Both the position numbers and the translations under genes were made by a program. Source: Verrucomicrobiota bacterium (GTDB lineage Bacteria > Verrucomicrobiota > Verrucomicrobiia > Opitutales > Opitutaceae). From it: a DNA stretch of 64,000 nt. The notes beneath the pieces are model-generated. The model did not search any database and was not told where the DNA came from. It saw nothing but the letters and a program-made list of their open reading frames with translations. This document shows positions 8,339 to 16,618 of the stretch, piece after piece (position 1 is the first letter of the stretch; each line of letters opens with the position of its first letter). Where the stretch lies: assembly GCA_028293545.1 (NCBI GenBank), contig JAQGOP010000048.1, positions 1-64,000 of the forward strand, in the 5' to 3' direction.

Positions 8339-8534
8339 ATCCGGGGGAATGGAAGTCGATCGCGACCTGCGCCGCGATCTTAGTCGGAGGTGCCGTCACT
8401 TTCCGCACTCGGCGGCGATAATTCTTTCTGGAGAAAAGCTAACCGCGGCCGCCCGTCGTCGACTGGCGGCCAACTGCACGGGGTGACGACCTTTTGAATG
8501 GCGGTTTCGATGTGCTTTCTTGTCATAGGATCGC

Positions 8535-8771
8535 ATGCGTTACCCACCTTTGATCGCTCTCGTGCTGAGTGGGCTGCTTGGGATGATTTTCCCGTGCGGC
8601 GTGGTCGCAGCCCCCGCTCCTGAAAGTATTGCGGATAAGTTACTCGGAATCTCGCTCCCGGGTCAGAAGGAATATGAGCTTTTTCGGTTGGGTGCCGATG
8701 GTAAGGGCTACCGGTTATATACTCTGCTCGGGACTGAGGGCATCCCCGGGTTCATTACGCCTCGGCCGTAA
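8535..8771 (+). CDS. Small hypothetical protein with signal peptide
   Basis: 78 residues starting MRYPPLIALVLSGLLGMIFP, a clear Sec signal peptide with likely cleavage near VVAAP (about residues 24-27). About 50 mature residues remain, with no recognised domain. The protein ends abruptly at a stop in a low-complexity, repeat-like stretch, so it may be the 5' remnant of a longer exported protein. It lies between the tRNA-Val recombinase remnant and the catabolic operon, in the least gene-like part of the window. The 274 bases 8772-9045 that follow hold only a putative operator. Confidence 0.4.
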   Translation: MRYPPLIALVLSGLLGMIFPCGVVAAPAPESIADKLLGISLPGQKEYELFRLGADGKGYRLYTLLGTEGIPGFITPRP

Positions 8772-8901
8772 ATTGGAGCAAGGTTGGGACCGCTACACGT
8801 CCCCGCTTCGCGAGGCCAGTTCAGTTCGCTGCGCTCCCGCCCTTCGGGTTGCGACCTACCCGCCTCTGTGGAACCGGCTAAGATTCCGCGCTTCCACCTC
8901 G

Positions 8902-8917
8902 AGCGAACGATTTCAGC
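8902..8917 (+). promoter_or_regulatory. Putative LacI-family operator, motif 1
   Basis: AGCGAACGATTTCAGC, an imperfect palindrome sharing the GAACGRTTTC core with six other sites up to 32 kb. It lies 129 bases upstream of the oxidoreductase that begins the five-gene operon. Read in reverse, the core fits the general LacI/CcpA pattern GNAANCGNWNNC. Functional role is inferred from recurrence and placement. Confidence 0.55.
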
Positions 8918-9045
8918 AGGGGCAGGATTGTGCTTCGACTCGCTGATTTGTTGGTAATCGCGCGAATGACTGCGGAGAGTTCGACCCCCCTTCACGAAGC
9001 AATGCCAGCGTGCGCCTTGGTCGCAAGGTGCCGGTACCTTTCCCG

Positions 9046-10224
9046 ATGAAAGCCCTTCGGATTGGACTCATCGGGTCCGGCGGGCGCGGGGCTCATCTTG
9101 GCAAGGTTGCGCACGATCCGGCCCGCGGAGTGATGGTCACGGCTTGCTGCGACACCAGCCGCGACGCGCTCGACGAGAACTTGGCAGCCTTTGGCCCGAA
9201 TATTTTCACCACGTCCCGCTATCGCGATCTGCTTCGCCAGGACCTCGATGCGGTGATCGTGGCGACGCCCGACTTTTGTCACGAGGAGCATGCCGTCGCC
9301 GCCTTGTCGAAGGGACTGGCGGTGTATTTGGAAAAGCCCATGGCGATCACGGTCGAAGGCTGCGACCGCGTCCTGCGCGAAGCCGTCAAGCATCGGGCTC
9401 CGCTCTACCTCGGCCACAACATGCGCCACATGCCGTTCGTGCGGAAAATGAAAGAGCTCATCGCGAATGGCGCCATCGGCGAACCCAAGGCCTGCTGGGT
9501 CCGGCACTTCGTGGGGAATGGCGGGGATTTTTATTTCCGCGACTGGCATGCCGAGCGGCGCTTCTCGACCGGCCTGCTCCTCCAAAAAGCGGCCCACGAT
9601 ATCGACGTGATCCATTGGTTGTGCGATGGGTACAGCCGGGTGGTGAATGCGATGGGCGCGTTGGCGGTGTATGGCGACGTGGAGAAACGCCTTCCCGCCA
9701 TCCCCGGGCCGCGCCCGATTGCGCGGCCGGTGGTGCGCTTGAAAGTCTGGCCGCCCGCGACGCAGCACGGCCTGAATCATCGCATCGATGTCGAGGATCT
9801 CAGCCAGGTGCAGATGCAGTTGGACAATGGCGTGCTCGCGAATTACGCGCAGTGTCATTTTACCCCCGACTACTGGAGAAGCTACGTGGTCATCGGCACC
9901 GAGGGACGCTTGGAAAATTTCGGCAACGGCGAAAAAGGCACCTGCGTTCGATTGTGGAACACGCGGAAGCGCGGCTATGACGTCCGCGGTGACAAGACCT
10001 ATACGTTTCCCGTGCTGGCGGGCGGCCATGGTGGCGCGGACGTCAAGACGGTGGCGGAATTCGTCCGCTTTGTCCGCAAGGGCGGGACCACAGATACTTC
10101 GCCTTTGGGCGCGCGCGAAAGTGTCGCCACCGCCGTCACCGCCACCCAATCCCTGCGCTCCGGCGGGATTCCGTTGAAGGTGCCGCTCGCTGCGCCGGCG
10201 ATCGTGAAATTTTTTCAACGATGA
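9046..10224 (+). CDS. Gfo/Idh/MocA-family oxidoreductase
   Basis: 392 residues. An NAD(P)-dependent dehydrogenase of the glucose-fructose oxidoreductase/inositol dehydrogenase family, cytoplasmic. It has the Rossmann GSGGRG (residues 10-15) and the catalytic EKPMA with Lys97, followed by the usual alpha/beta C-terminal domain containing HDIDVIHW. ATG 9046 is preferred over the upstream GTG because it starts directly at the Rossmann strand. First gene of a five-gene operon: its TGA overlaps the ATG of the M20 hydrolase by 4 bases. Substrate is unknown. Family members act on sugars, inositols and also amino-group-bearing cyclic substrates. Confidence 0.9.
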   Translation: MKALRIGLIGSGGRGAHLGKVAHDPARGVMVTACCDTSRDALDENLAAFGPNIFTTSRYRDLLRQDLDAVIVATPDFCHEEHAVAALSKGLAVYLEKPMAITVEGCDRVLREAVKHRAPLYLGHNMRHMPFVRKMKELIANGAIGEPKACWVRHFVGNGGDFYFRDWHAERRFSTGLLLQKAAHDIDVIHWLCDGYSRVVNAMGALAVYGDVEKRLPAIPGPRPIARPVVRLKVWPPATQHGLNHRIDVEDLSQVQMQLDNGVLANYAQCHFTPDYWRSYVVIGTEGRLENFGNGEKGTCVRLWNTRKRGYDVRGDKTYTFPVLAGGHGGADVKTVAEFVRFVRKGGTTDTSPLGARESVATAVTATQSLRSGGIPLKVPLAAPAIVKFFQR

Positions 10225-11414
10225 CCGCGACCGCGACCGCAACGGCGCAGGCCTTGGTGCGCATCCCCAGCATCAACCCTCAGTACGATCCCGCCAGTCG
10301 CGGCGAGGGCGAAGTCTCTGCGTGGATCGAGGGCTGGGCCGCGCGGCACGGCATTGAGCTTCGGGTGGACGACGCGCTGCCCAATCGCCGCAACCTTGTG
10401 CTGACCGTGCGGAATGGTCCACCCAGGCCGCATTTCCTGTTCGCGGGCCACATGGACACCGTGGCGGTCGCTGGCATGGAGATCGCGCCGTTCGGCGGTG
10501 AGATTACGCGAGGACGTCTCTTTGGACGCGGCAGTGCCGACATGAAAGGACCGCTCGCCGCCATGTTGCACGCGTTGCTGCGGCTGCGCGACCGACGCAG
10601 TCATTGGCAAGGCACAGTGTCGGTCGCATGCGTGGTCGACGAAGAATACCTCGCGCGCGGGATCAAGGCCCTGATGGCCCGGGAGGACAGGCATTTCGAT
10701 TATGCGGTGGTCGGCGAGCCGACCGGCATGAGCGTGGTCAACGGCTGCAAGGGCTGCCTGCGTTTCACTTTCTCCGCGGAAGGCGCCGCGGCCCACAGCA
10801 GCACTCCGGCGCTGGGGCGGAATGCGATCGTCGCCATGAGCGAGGCGATCCTGGCGCTGAACCGCTTCTTCGAAACCGATCTGGGCGCGACACAGCGTCT
10901 CGCTTTCGGCAGTAGCACGGGCTCGATCGGGCTCATCAGCGGCGGTACCGGCGTCAACATTGTCGCCGGCTCCTGTCGCGCCTCCGTGGATATCCGGCTG
11001 ATTCCGGGTCAATCGTGGGAAAAAGTCTATGCCGCGGTGCAAGCCTGCGTGAGGTCGGCCGCGTCCGTCGTGGCAGGCGTCACCTGGAACTTCGAAGCCG
11101 ACCCATTTACAGATCCTTCCTTCGAAACCGCCGCCGACCATGCTCTCGTCCAAACTGCCCTCGCAGTGACCAAGGAAAAAAAGGTGCGGGTCGTCGCGTT
11201 CTGCTGCGATGCGAGCAAGATCGCCGCCGCGGGTGTGCCGTGCATCGTCCTGGGTCCGGGCGACATCGCTGAGGCGCACACGAGCGCCGAGTCGATTGGG
11301 ATCGATGAAATCGAGATGGCGGTCGAACGGTACGCCGAACTGGCGGAGCAATTGCTGGCGCCGAAAAACCCAATGGAGTTTCGCGATGATCGACCCCGAA
11401 CGCATCCGAACTGA
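10221..11414 (+). CDS. M20-family metallo-amidohydrolase/peptidase
   Basis: 397 residues. A dinuclear-zinc M20 hydrolase (ArgE/DapE/carboxypeptidase G2 group) that cleaves N-acyl or C-terminal amide bonds. The metal and catalytic residues are in place: GHMDTV with His77 and Asp79, SADMKG with bridging Asp107, DEE with the catalytic Glu141 and Glu142, and GEPTGM. The dimerisation insert is present. The ATG overlaps the preceding stop (ATGA) and the 3' end overlaps the next gene by 29 bases, so translation is coupled. The context suggests release of an amine or amino acid that the following PLP enzyme then processes. Substrate is not identifiable. Confidence 0.9.
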   Translation: MTATATATAQALVRIPSINPQYDPASRGEGEVSAWIEGWAARHGIELRVDDALPNRRNLVLTVRNGPPRPHFLFAGHMDTVAVAGMEIAPFGGEITRGRLFGRGSADMKGPLAAMLHALLRLRDRRSHWQGTVSVACVVDEEYLARGIKALMAREDRHFDYAVVGEPTGMSVVNGCKGCLRFTFSAEGAAAHSSTPALGRNAIVAMSEAILALNRFFETDLGATQRLAFGSSTGSIGLISGGTGVNIVAGSCRASVDIRLIPGQSWEKVYAAVQACVRSAASVVAGVTWNFEADPFTDPSFETAADHALVQTALAVTKEKKVRVVAFCCDASKIAAAGVPCIVLGPGDIAEAHTSAESIGIDEIEMAVERYAELAEQLLAPKNPMEFRDDRPRTHPN

Positions 11415-12528
11415 TTTTCCCTCGCTGGCCGGCCGGGCGTATTTGAACACGGCGGCCGAAGGTATTCCGTCGACTTCGGTGGGTGAGAGCCTGCGCGCTT
11501 ATTGGGAGGACAAGCTGATGGGCATGGAAGGGCGGGCCGCACATTTCAAAACCGAGGCGGAGTGTTGCGCGGTGGTGGCGCGTTCGCTGGCGATGACGCC
11601 GGAGGAGATCGGCTTCTGCTCGTGCAGCTCCGAGGCCTACAACCTGCTCGCGTCGACGTTTGATTTCGCGCCCGACGATGAGGTCGTGATCAACGATCTC
11701 GATTTTCCGTCGGGAGCGACGCCGTGGTTGGCCGGGAAAGATCGTCCGCGGGTGAGGGTATGGCGCTCGGTCGACGGTGAACTGAATTTAGACGACCTGC
11801 GTCCCTTGCTGAGCCCCCGCACGCGCCTGGTGCAGGTTTCGTTGGTGAGTTTTCTCAATGGCTATCGGATTCCCTGGGCGCCGTTCGCGGCGAGTGTGAG
11901 GGAGTCGGTGCCGACGGCCGTGATCGCGGTGGATGTGACGCAGGCGCTGGGCCGATGCGTCCTGGATTGCGCCGGCGCCGACGTCGTGATCTCCAGCACC
12001 CACAAGTGGTCGCTGGGCATCCACGGCGGTTGTGTCGTTGGGATTCGCTCCGCGGCCGCGGATCGCCTGACGGCGCGGGCTGGGGGTTGGTACAACCTCC
12101 AGGATGCATTCGGCGCGCAGCGGTTCGAACACGCGGAAGCGAAGCCCGGCGCGGCGAGTTTCGCGACGGGCATGCCGAGTTTTGCCGCGCTTTACGCGTT
12201 GAACGCGGGGCTCCGTTACCTGGAACAGGTCGGAATTGAACGCGTCGCACGATACTCGGATGCGCTGGTAGGGGAGGTTCACGCGGGCCTGCGGGAGGTT
12301 GGCCTGGCGCCGATGGCTCCGTACCGCGCGGCCTGCACCGGGGGCATCGTGACCTTTCGCCACGTCGACGCGGAAGCAATCGGCCGAGCACTCCTGGCGG
12401 ACGGCATCCACGTGATGAGCCCGGCGGGCCGGGTTCGGATCTCGCTCCACGGCTACAACACTCGCGCGGATGTCGAGCAGCTGCTGGCCTCGCTGCGGCG
12501 GATCGTCGGTCGCACCGCTTCGGCTTGA
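11386..12528 (+). CDS. Aminotransferase class V (PLP-dependent fold type I)
   Basis: 380 residues. Features: N-terminal YLNTAAEG substrate/PLP loop, VDVTQALG with the PLP-N1 aspartate (Asp183), and SSTHKWS with the Schiff-base lysine Lys207. The class V family includes cysteine desulfurases, isopenicillin-N-epimerase-like proteins, kynureninases and small-molecule aminotransferases. The desulfurase cysteine loop is not obvious, so a transaminase, epimerase or lyase role is more likely. The ATG at 11386, inside the M20 reading frame, is chosen because the protein homology begins there and GGAG precedes it. It is the third gene of the coupled operon, directly before a RidA protein, which fits production of a reactive enamine/imine. 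Confidence 0.88.
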   Translation: MIDPERIRTDFPSLAGRAYLNTAAEGIPSTSVGESLRAYWEDKLMGMEGRAAHFKTEAECCAVVARSLAMTPEEIGFCSCSSEAYNLLASTFDFAPDDEVVINDLDFPSGATPWLAGKDRPRVRVWRSVDGELNLDDLRPLLSPRTRLVQVSLVSFLNGYRIPWAPFAASVRESVPTAVIAVDVTQALGRCVLDCAGADVVISSTHKWSLGIHGGCVVGIRSAAADRLTARAGGWYNLQDAFGAQRFEHAEAKPGAASFATGMPSFAALYALNAGLRYLEQVGIERVARYSDALVGEVHAGLREVGLAPMAPYRAACTGGIVTFRHVDAEAIGRALLADGIHVMSPAGRVRISLHGYNTRADVEQLLASLRRIVGRTASA

Positions 12529-12550
12529 TCACTCCCCATTCACGGCTCCC

Positions 12551-12946
12551 ATGAAAAAAACCATCACAAAGATTCCCGGCAATCCCACTCACATCGGACC
12601 GTACTCTCCGGGCGTCATCGCTGAAGGGCGGTTCCTGTTCGTTTCCGGGCAGGGGCCGTGGGATCCCAAGGCCGATAAGTTCGACCGCGGCTCGATCGCG
12701 GATCAGACCCGCCTGACGCTCGAAACCGTGAAGCGGGTAGTCGAGGCGGCCGGCGGCCGCATGGAGGACGCGGTGAGCTGCCGGGTGTTTCTACAGCCGC
12801 TCACGCAAGAAACCTTTACCGCGATGAACGACGTCTACCGCCGATACTGGGGCGACGAAAAGCCGGCCCGCACCACTATAGGCTGCACGCTGCTCAACAT
12901 CGACGTGGAGATCGACTGCGTGATTTTGATGAAGCAAGGCGCATGA
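12551..12946 (+). CDS. RidA-family enamine/imine deaminase
   Basis: 131 residues, the usual length of RidA/YjgF/UK114 proteins, which hydrolyse enamines and imines released by PLP enzymes. It keeps the residues used by deaminating members: Arg107 (in ARTTIGC) and Glu120 (in VEIDC). It starts 22 bases after the class V PLP enzyme, and its TGA overlaps the ATG of the next gene. Its placement directly behind a PLP enzyme supports a dedicated role in clearing or steering that enzyme's product. It differs clearly in sequence from the second RidA protein at 60211. Confidence 0.93.
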   Translation: MKKTITKIPGNPTHIGPYSPGVIAEGRFLFVSGQGPWDPKADKFDRGSIADQTRLTLETVKRVVEAAGGRMEDAVSCRVFLQPLTQETFTAMNDVYRRYWGDEKPARTTIGCTLLNIDVEIDCVILMKQGA

Positions 12947-14160
12947 CCGAGCTCGAGTCCTTCCTCGCTTCATCCGTCGCCGCTCCACTTGGGGCCGAGA
13001 CCCGGCCGCAGCAGTCACCGGCCCGGATCGCAGAGTGTATTGGCCAGCTGACGACGCTCTTCGCCTTGCAGCGAGCGCTCCTGCTCGCGGCTGGAGGCTG
13101 GCTCGCGAGTGTGCCGTATTGGGATGCGAAGCTGAAGATCGGGGAACACATCCTGGAGGATGCCCATCAAGCCGAGGCGCTGCTGAAACGGCTGCACGAA
13201 CTCAAGGCCACTTCGGCGGAGCATAAACAGCCGGCGGGGTTGGACGAATTTGTGCGCGACCTGGCCTGCGCCCGCAGCGGCGACGAGTGGCTGCAGGGGT
13301 TTTATCGCGACATCAAACCATGGCTGACCGGCGAGTTTGCCCGCTACCTCGCGGCCAGCGACCCGGTGATGGATCGGCCGACGCGCGAAATCATTGAAGC
13401 GACGATCGCGGGCCTGCGCCGACAGAACGCGTGGTTTGAAACCTATGCACCTAAATTTTCCGCCTGGGAGCAACCCGACACCACGGAGTGGCGCGGCTAT
13501 CTCGGCGCGCGGCTGTCGGAAGTAACCATTGGTTCGGACGTGCGCAGGTCAGGGACCCAGTGCGCGGTGCGTCCGGAAGGCTCGGTTGATTTCATCGGCG
13601 ATCGGCCGCTGCGTCGCGATGCGGGTTTTCGCCTGGTGAACCCGGCGGGCGCGTTTCCCGCGGAGCGGACCTTCGAGGAGAAACGGCTCATGGTGTTTTT
13701 CCATCACGTGCAGGAGATGCAGTTCGCCGAATCGCTCGGGGCGATCCTCTCCGGCACCCCGGAAATGCCGTGGGCGTTTCATCACGACCTCGCCCGTCAT
13801 CTGGCGGACGAAGTGAGGCACTCCCACATGGGTGAGGAGCGCCTGGCGCAGCTCGGTATTTCGCTGGAGGAGGTGCCGATGTTTGCGGTGCACTATCAGT
13901 TCCGATCCCGCCTGCATCCGCTGGAACGGTTCGCGCTGATGACGCTGGTGATCGAAGCCGGCGCGTTCGAAAGCAAGCGGACGAACGTGCAGCTTTTCGA
14001 AGCGAACGGCGATGCGGTGTCGGCGCTGTATGAGAGTTATGACATCCGCGACGAGATGCTGCACACGAACCTGGGACACCTCTGGGTGCCGATCATGCTG
14101 CGGGTTTATCACGACTCGCGCTCCTTGCCGCAGCTCGTCGAGCACTGCCGGAATCTTTGA
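12943..14160 (+). CDS. Two-domain ferritin-like di-iron protein, putative oxygenase
   Basis: 405 residues, overwhelmingly helical, no signal peptide. The C-terminal half holds a full di-iron carboxylate set: Glu258, Glu290-V-R-His293, Glu338, Glu371-M-L-His374. The spacing (32 residues, then 48, then 33) matches the E...ExxH...E...ExxH pattern of R2-like/ferritin-like oxygenases. The N-terminal half has helices and one ExxH (Glu72-D-A-His75), which may be a degenerate second bundle. The protein is translationally coupled (ATGA) to RidA and closes the operon. I do not recognise a named family. An O2-activating role in catabolism of an N-containing compound is inferred. A non-catalytic ferritin-like fold remains possible. 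Confidence 0.7.
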   Translation: MTELESFLASSVAAPLGAETRPQQSPARIAECIGQLTTLFALQRALLLAAGGWLASVPYWDAKLKIGEHILEDAHQAEALLKRLHELKATSAEHKQPAGLDEFVRDLACARSGDEWLQGFYRDIKPWLTGEFARYLAASDPVMDRPTREIIEATIAGLRRQNAWFETYAPKFSAWEQPDTTEWRGYLGARLSEVTIGSDVRRSGTQCAVRPEGSVDFIGDRPLRRDAGFRLVNPAGAFPAERTFEEKRLMVFFHHVQEMQFAESLGAILSGTPEMPWAFHHDLARHLADEVRHSHMGEERLAQLGISLEEVPMFAVHYQFRSRLHPLERFALMTLVIEAGAFESKRTNVQLFEANGDAVSALYESYDIRDEMLHTNLGHLWVPIMLRVYHDSRSLPQLVEHCRNL

Positions 14161-14241
14161 ACGGAAGAGGCGATGCTCTCGCGTCCCTCCGCGGCCTCTG
14201 GGAAAAAATCCGGGTCTTCCAGCTCGCATCGAGCGGGCCTG

Positions 14242-15264
14242 TCAGAGAGCGGTGCTATTCGCGGGCATCCAGTCGCCGCGCAGGCTCAAGTGCCGGGCGC
14301 GTTCCGGGACGCCTGCCTCGTTCATGTGAAGCTGCGAAACCAGGAGGTCGACGGCGCTCTCGGCGATGAGGTCGTGGCGAAACCTGATGCCAGGAAGAAG
14401 GCGATGGCTAGCTTCCCAGTTAAGCGTCACCAGGCGCCGGCCGCGGAAGGCTCCCGGGTTGAGCGCCATGCAGGCATCATAAGTGCGGTTGGTGCCGAAG
14501 ATCACGCTGTCGGCCTGGTTGGCATCCAGCCACGGGAAGAAGTCTCCCAGGTTAGTGCCTTGGGCGAAGAAGATTAATTTTCGGGCTTTTGCCGGATGTG
14601 GATGGTGCGTGAGAAAAGCCGCCTCCTGGGCAAAATCGGTGCGCTGATTGATTTCGGAGGAGAAAATCGCGGCGGGTTTTTTAGCGCCCATCAGCGCCAG
14701 CTGGTCCAGGCACTCATGCACAGCGTGATAATGATTCGAAATGCAGCGATGCATCTCCGGCGTCCATTGCGCGTGGCCAAGCACCACGGTGACAAACCGA
14801 TTCCAGTCGAGGCTCGGTTCGAGGGACGAGCCATGCAGTGCCGGCGCAAAGACGATCCCGCGGATATTCCGGGTGGCGAGGATCGTCGACATGCGCGCGC
14901 CGGAAAGATTGTCCTCCTCCATCCAGAACTGCTCCAGGCCAAAGCCCAACGCGCGCGCGCGACTGCCGACCGCGGTGAAAATATCCCGGCAAAATTCCGT
15001 GGTCTTGATGTGGTTCCGACTGCCGTGCGGCCAGATGAGCGCGATGTTCTCGACGGTCCGGACCTTCCGGCCCTGCCCGATGACGGACATCAACGCAGAA
15101 ATGTGCGGGTTCCGCCGATAACCCAGCGTCTCCGCGATCGCCTGGATGCGCCGGCAGGTTTCGACCGGGATACGCGGATGGTTTCTCAGCGCGTAGGAAA
15201 CTGTGGACAGCGACACCTCTGCGGCGCGGGCGATATCTTTGACGGTACAATACTTGCGGGCCAT
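14242..15264 (-). CDS. LacI-family transcriptional regulator 1
   Basis: 340 residues from ATG 15264. The N-terminal LacI helix-turn-helix is at residues about 7-26 (VKDIARAAEVSLSTVSYAL), followed by the verrucomicrobial-type linker RRNPHISALM in place of the classical hinge helix, then a periplasmic-binding-protein-like effector domain (FAPALHG..., VVLGHAQW...). It is convergent with the five-gene operon and divergent from the gene at 15391. A GAACGGTTTC palindrome begins at the base next to its start codon, which suggests autoregulation and makes it the best candidate to bind all motif 1 sites. A sugar-like effector is expected from the family. Confidence 0.92.
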   Translation of the reverse strand: MARKYCTVKDIARAAEVSLSTVSYALRNHPRIPVETCRRIQAIAETLGYRRNPHISALMSVIGQGRKVRTVENIALIWPHGSRNHIKTTEFCRDIFTAVGSRARALGFGLEQFWMEEDNLSGARMSTILATRNIRGIVFAPALHGSSLEPSLDWNRFVTVVLGHAQWTPEMHRCISNHYHAVHECLDQLALMGAKKPAAIFSSEINQRTDFAQEAAFLTHHPHPAKARKLIFFAQGTNLGDFFPWLDANQADSVIFGTNRTYDACMALNPGAFRGRRLVTLNWEASHRLLPGIRFRHDLIAESAVDLLVSQLHMNEAGVPERARHLSLRGDWMPANSTAL

Positions 15265-15280
15265 GCCGAACGGTTTCGCT
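15265..15280 (+). promoter_or_regulatory. Putative operator motif 1 at the LacI start codon
   Basis: GCCGAACGGTTTCGCT, adjoining the ATG (15262-15264, reverse strand) of the LacI gene and within the 126-base divergent promoter shared with the gene at 15391. Binding here would block LacI translation initiation or transcription and could also control the divergent gene. Role inferred. Confidence 0.6.
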
Positions 15281-15390
15281 AACGGCGGGATTATGCCAAC
15301 GAAATTATTGAGCGAGACTGGGATCCCATCTGCTCTTTCCTTCCCGCGACTACCGGCCGATCGATCGGCTGCGCCCAATAAAATCCATCC

Positions 15391-16326
15391 ATGAAACATG
15401 TCACCGCGAGGGGTAACGAGCCTGCGAAGAATCACTGGAAGAATGTCCTGACCCTGGACCGTGAACGCCGTCTGGTGTCGGGCACGGCTGAGGCGTTGGT
15501 CGCGGCGATCAGGCGGGGCGCCGACCTGCGGGTCTATACTGAATTCCGGCACAACGAGCACATCGACACGACCTCCACCGACGCACAGCTGATCAAGGAG
15601 GCAGCCGATTTCAGAGTCACCTACCTGCTGGAGGACCGCTGGGTCGCAGGCATCATCAATCTCCGCCAACCCATCGAACTGCCGATAGGATTCGGCCCGC
15701 GGCCTTCAATGTCGTTTTTCCTCTATAACCAGGATGGCAAGCAGGCCATTGCCCGACCCTATTTGGACGGACAGCCGGCGACGGGAGGCCCGGGACCCTC
15801 GCCCTTGGACGACCACAGCCAGATGCCCAAGTATCATCAGTCCGATGCCTGGGATCAGCGCACGAATGCGCCGAGCAGCAATTTTGCCTACGACTTTGAA
15901 GTGTATAAATACTGGGTGTGCGACGACTGGCAGGAGGTCCTCGCGCACACCGCCGAGGGGAAGGTCGATTCCGGCAGCGTCGGCGCACTCGAGGAAGCTT
16001 TCGCGGGCGGCCGCGAAGTAAAGGTCGGCATTGTGGGATTGTGTGCGGACCTCGCGGGTGCATCTGCCGAGGTGGTGAGCCATGAGGTCTTTGTTCACTG
16101 TGGCTCCTGTTACTATTACACGGAGAGCAAACTCTTCATGGCTGCGGCCCAGCCCGTCGTGCGCGTGCAGCCCGCGATCCCGCTTCGCTATCGAAGCGAG
16201 GGATGGGATTTCGGGTGGTTGATGCCGCGGACAGACGGGCATGTGGCGCGGTGGCTACTGGATCCGTACACGCTGAAATTTAGCCGGAGCAACCAGCGGC
16301 ATGCGATCCGTTGGTTTGTGCGCTAG
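15391..16326 (+). CDS. Conserved-looking protein of unknown function
   Basis: 311 residues, no signal peptide and no membrane segment. I do not recognise a domain. The sequence is rich in aromatic and charged residues (for example RVYTEFRHNEHIDTT, VHCGSCYYYTESK) and looks like a compact beta-rich globular protein. It is divergent from the LacI regulator with a motif 1 operator between them, so it probably belongs to the same catabolic regulon. Downstream is a 292-base gap with another operator, then the propeller protein. A carbohydrate-related enzyme is possible, but no catalytic motif can be named. Confidence 0.75.
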   Translation: MKHVTARGNEPAKNHWKNVLTLDRERRLVSGTAEALVAAIRRGADLRVYTEFRHNEHIDTTSTDAQLIKEAADFRVTYLLEDRWVAGIINLRQPIELPIGFGPRPSMSFFLYNQDGKQAIARPYLDGQPATGGPGPSPLDDHSQMPKYHQSDAWDQRTNAPSSNFAYDFEVYKYWVCDDWQEVLAHTAEGKVDSGSVGALEEAFAGGREVKVGIVGLCADLAGASAEVVSHEVFVHCGSCYYYTESKLFMAAAQPVVRVQPAIPLRYRSEGWDFGWLMPRTDGHVARWLLDPYTLKFSRSNQRHAIRWFVR

Positions 16327-16384
16327 TCTGCGGCTTGGCGCCGGCTGCAACGGTCCTGATAAGGCTTCCGGCCCGGGACCGGAT

Positions 16385-16400
16385 GGCGAACGGTTTCGCC
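16385..16400 (+). promoter_or_regulatory. Putative operator motif 1
   Basis: GGCGAACGGTTTCGCC, a perfect palindrome with 6-base arms around CGGT. It lies 219 bases upstream of the gene at 16619, in an otherwise unassigned 292-base gap (16327-16618). It keeps the core of the other motif 1 sites while both outer bases change together, preserving the symmetry, which argues for a protein-binding site. Confidence 0.55.
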
Positions 16401-16618
16401 GTGGGACCTGTTGCGAAGCTGAAATCAGCGTTCGTATCAATTTCCACCTCCAGGAAATCCCCGGACACCAATGAAAACCTCCACCACCTCGTCTCGCGGG
16501 TGCTGAACTGCGGCGGCCGATAACCGATGCAGGAGGATCTTGTGCCGGCCGCGTTCCCTTATCGCGTCGCACCCAGTAGTCGCAGGACGACACCCCGCTC
16601 AGATCAACTCGCCACCTT

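Noticed and set aside
8772-9000. Possible RNA gene or gene remnant between the small secreted protein and the five-gene operon
   Set aside because: No cloverleaf, domain or conserved frame could be supported; only the operator at 8902 is listed.
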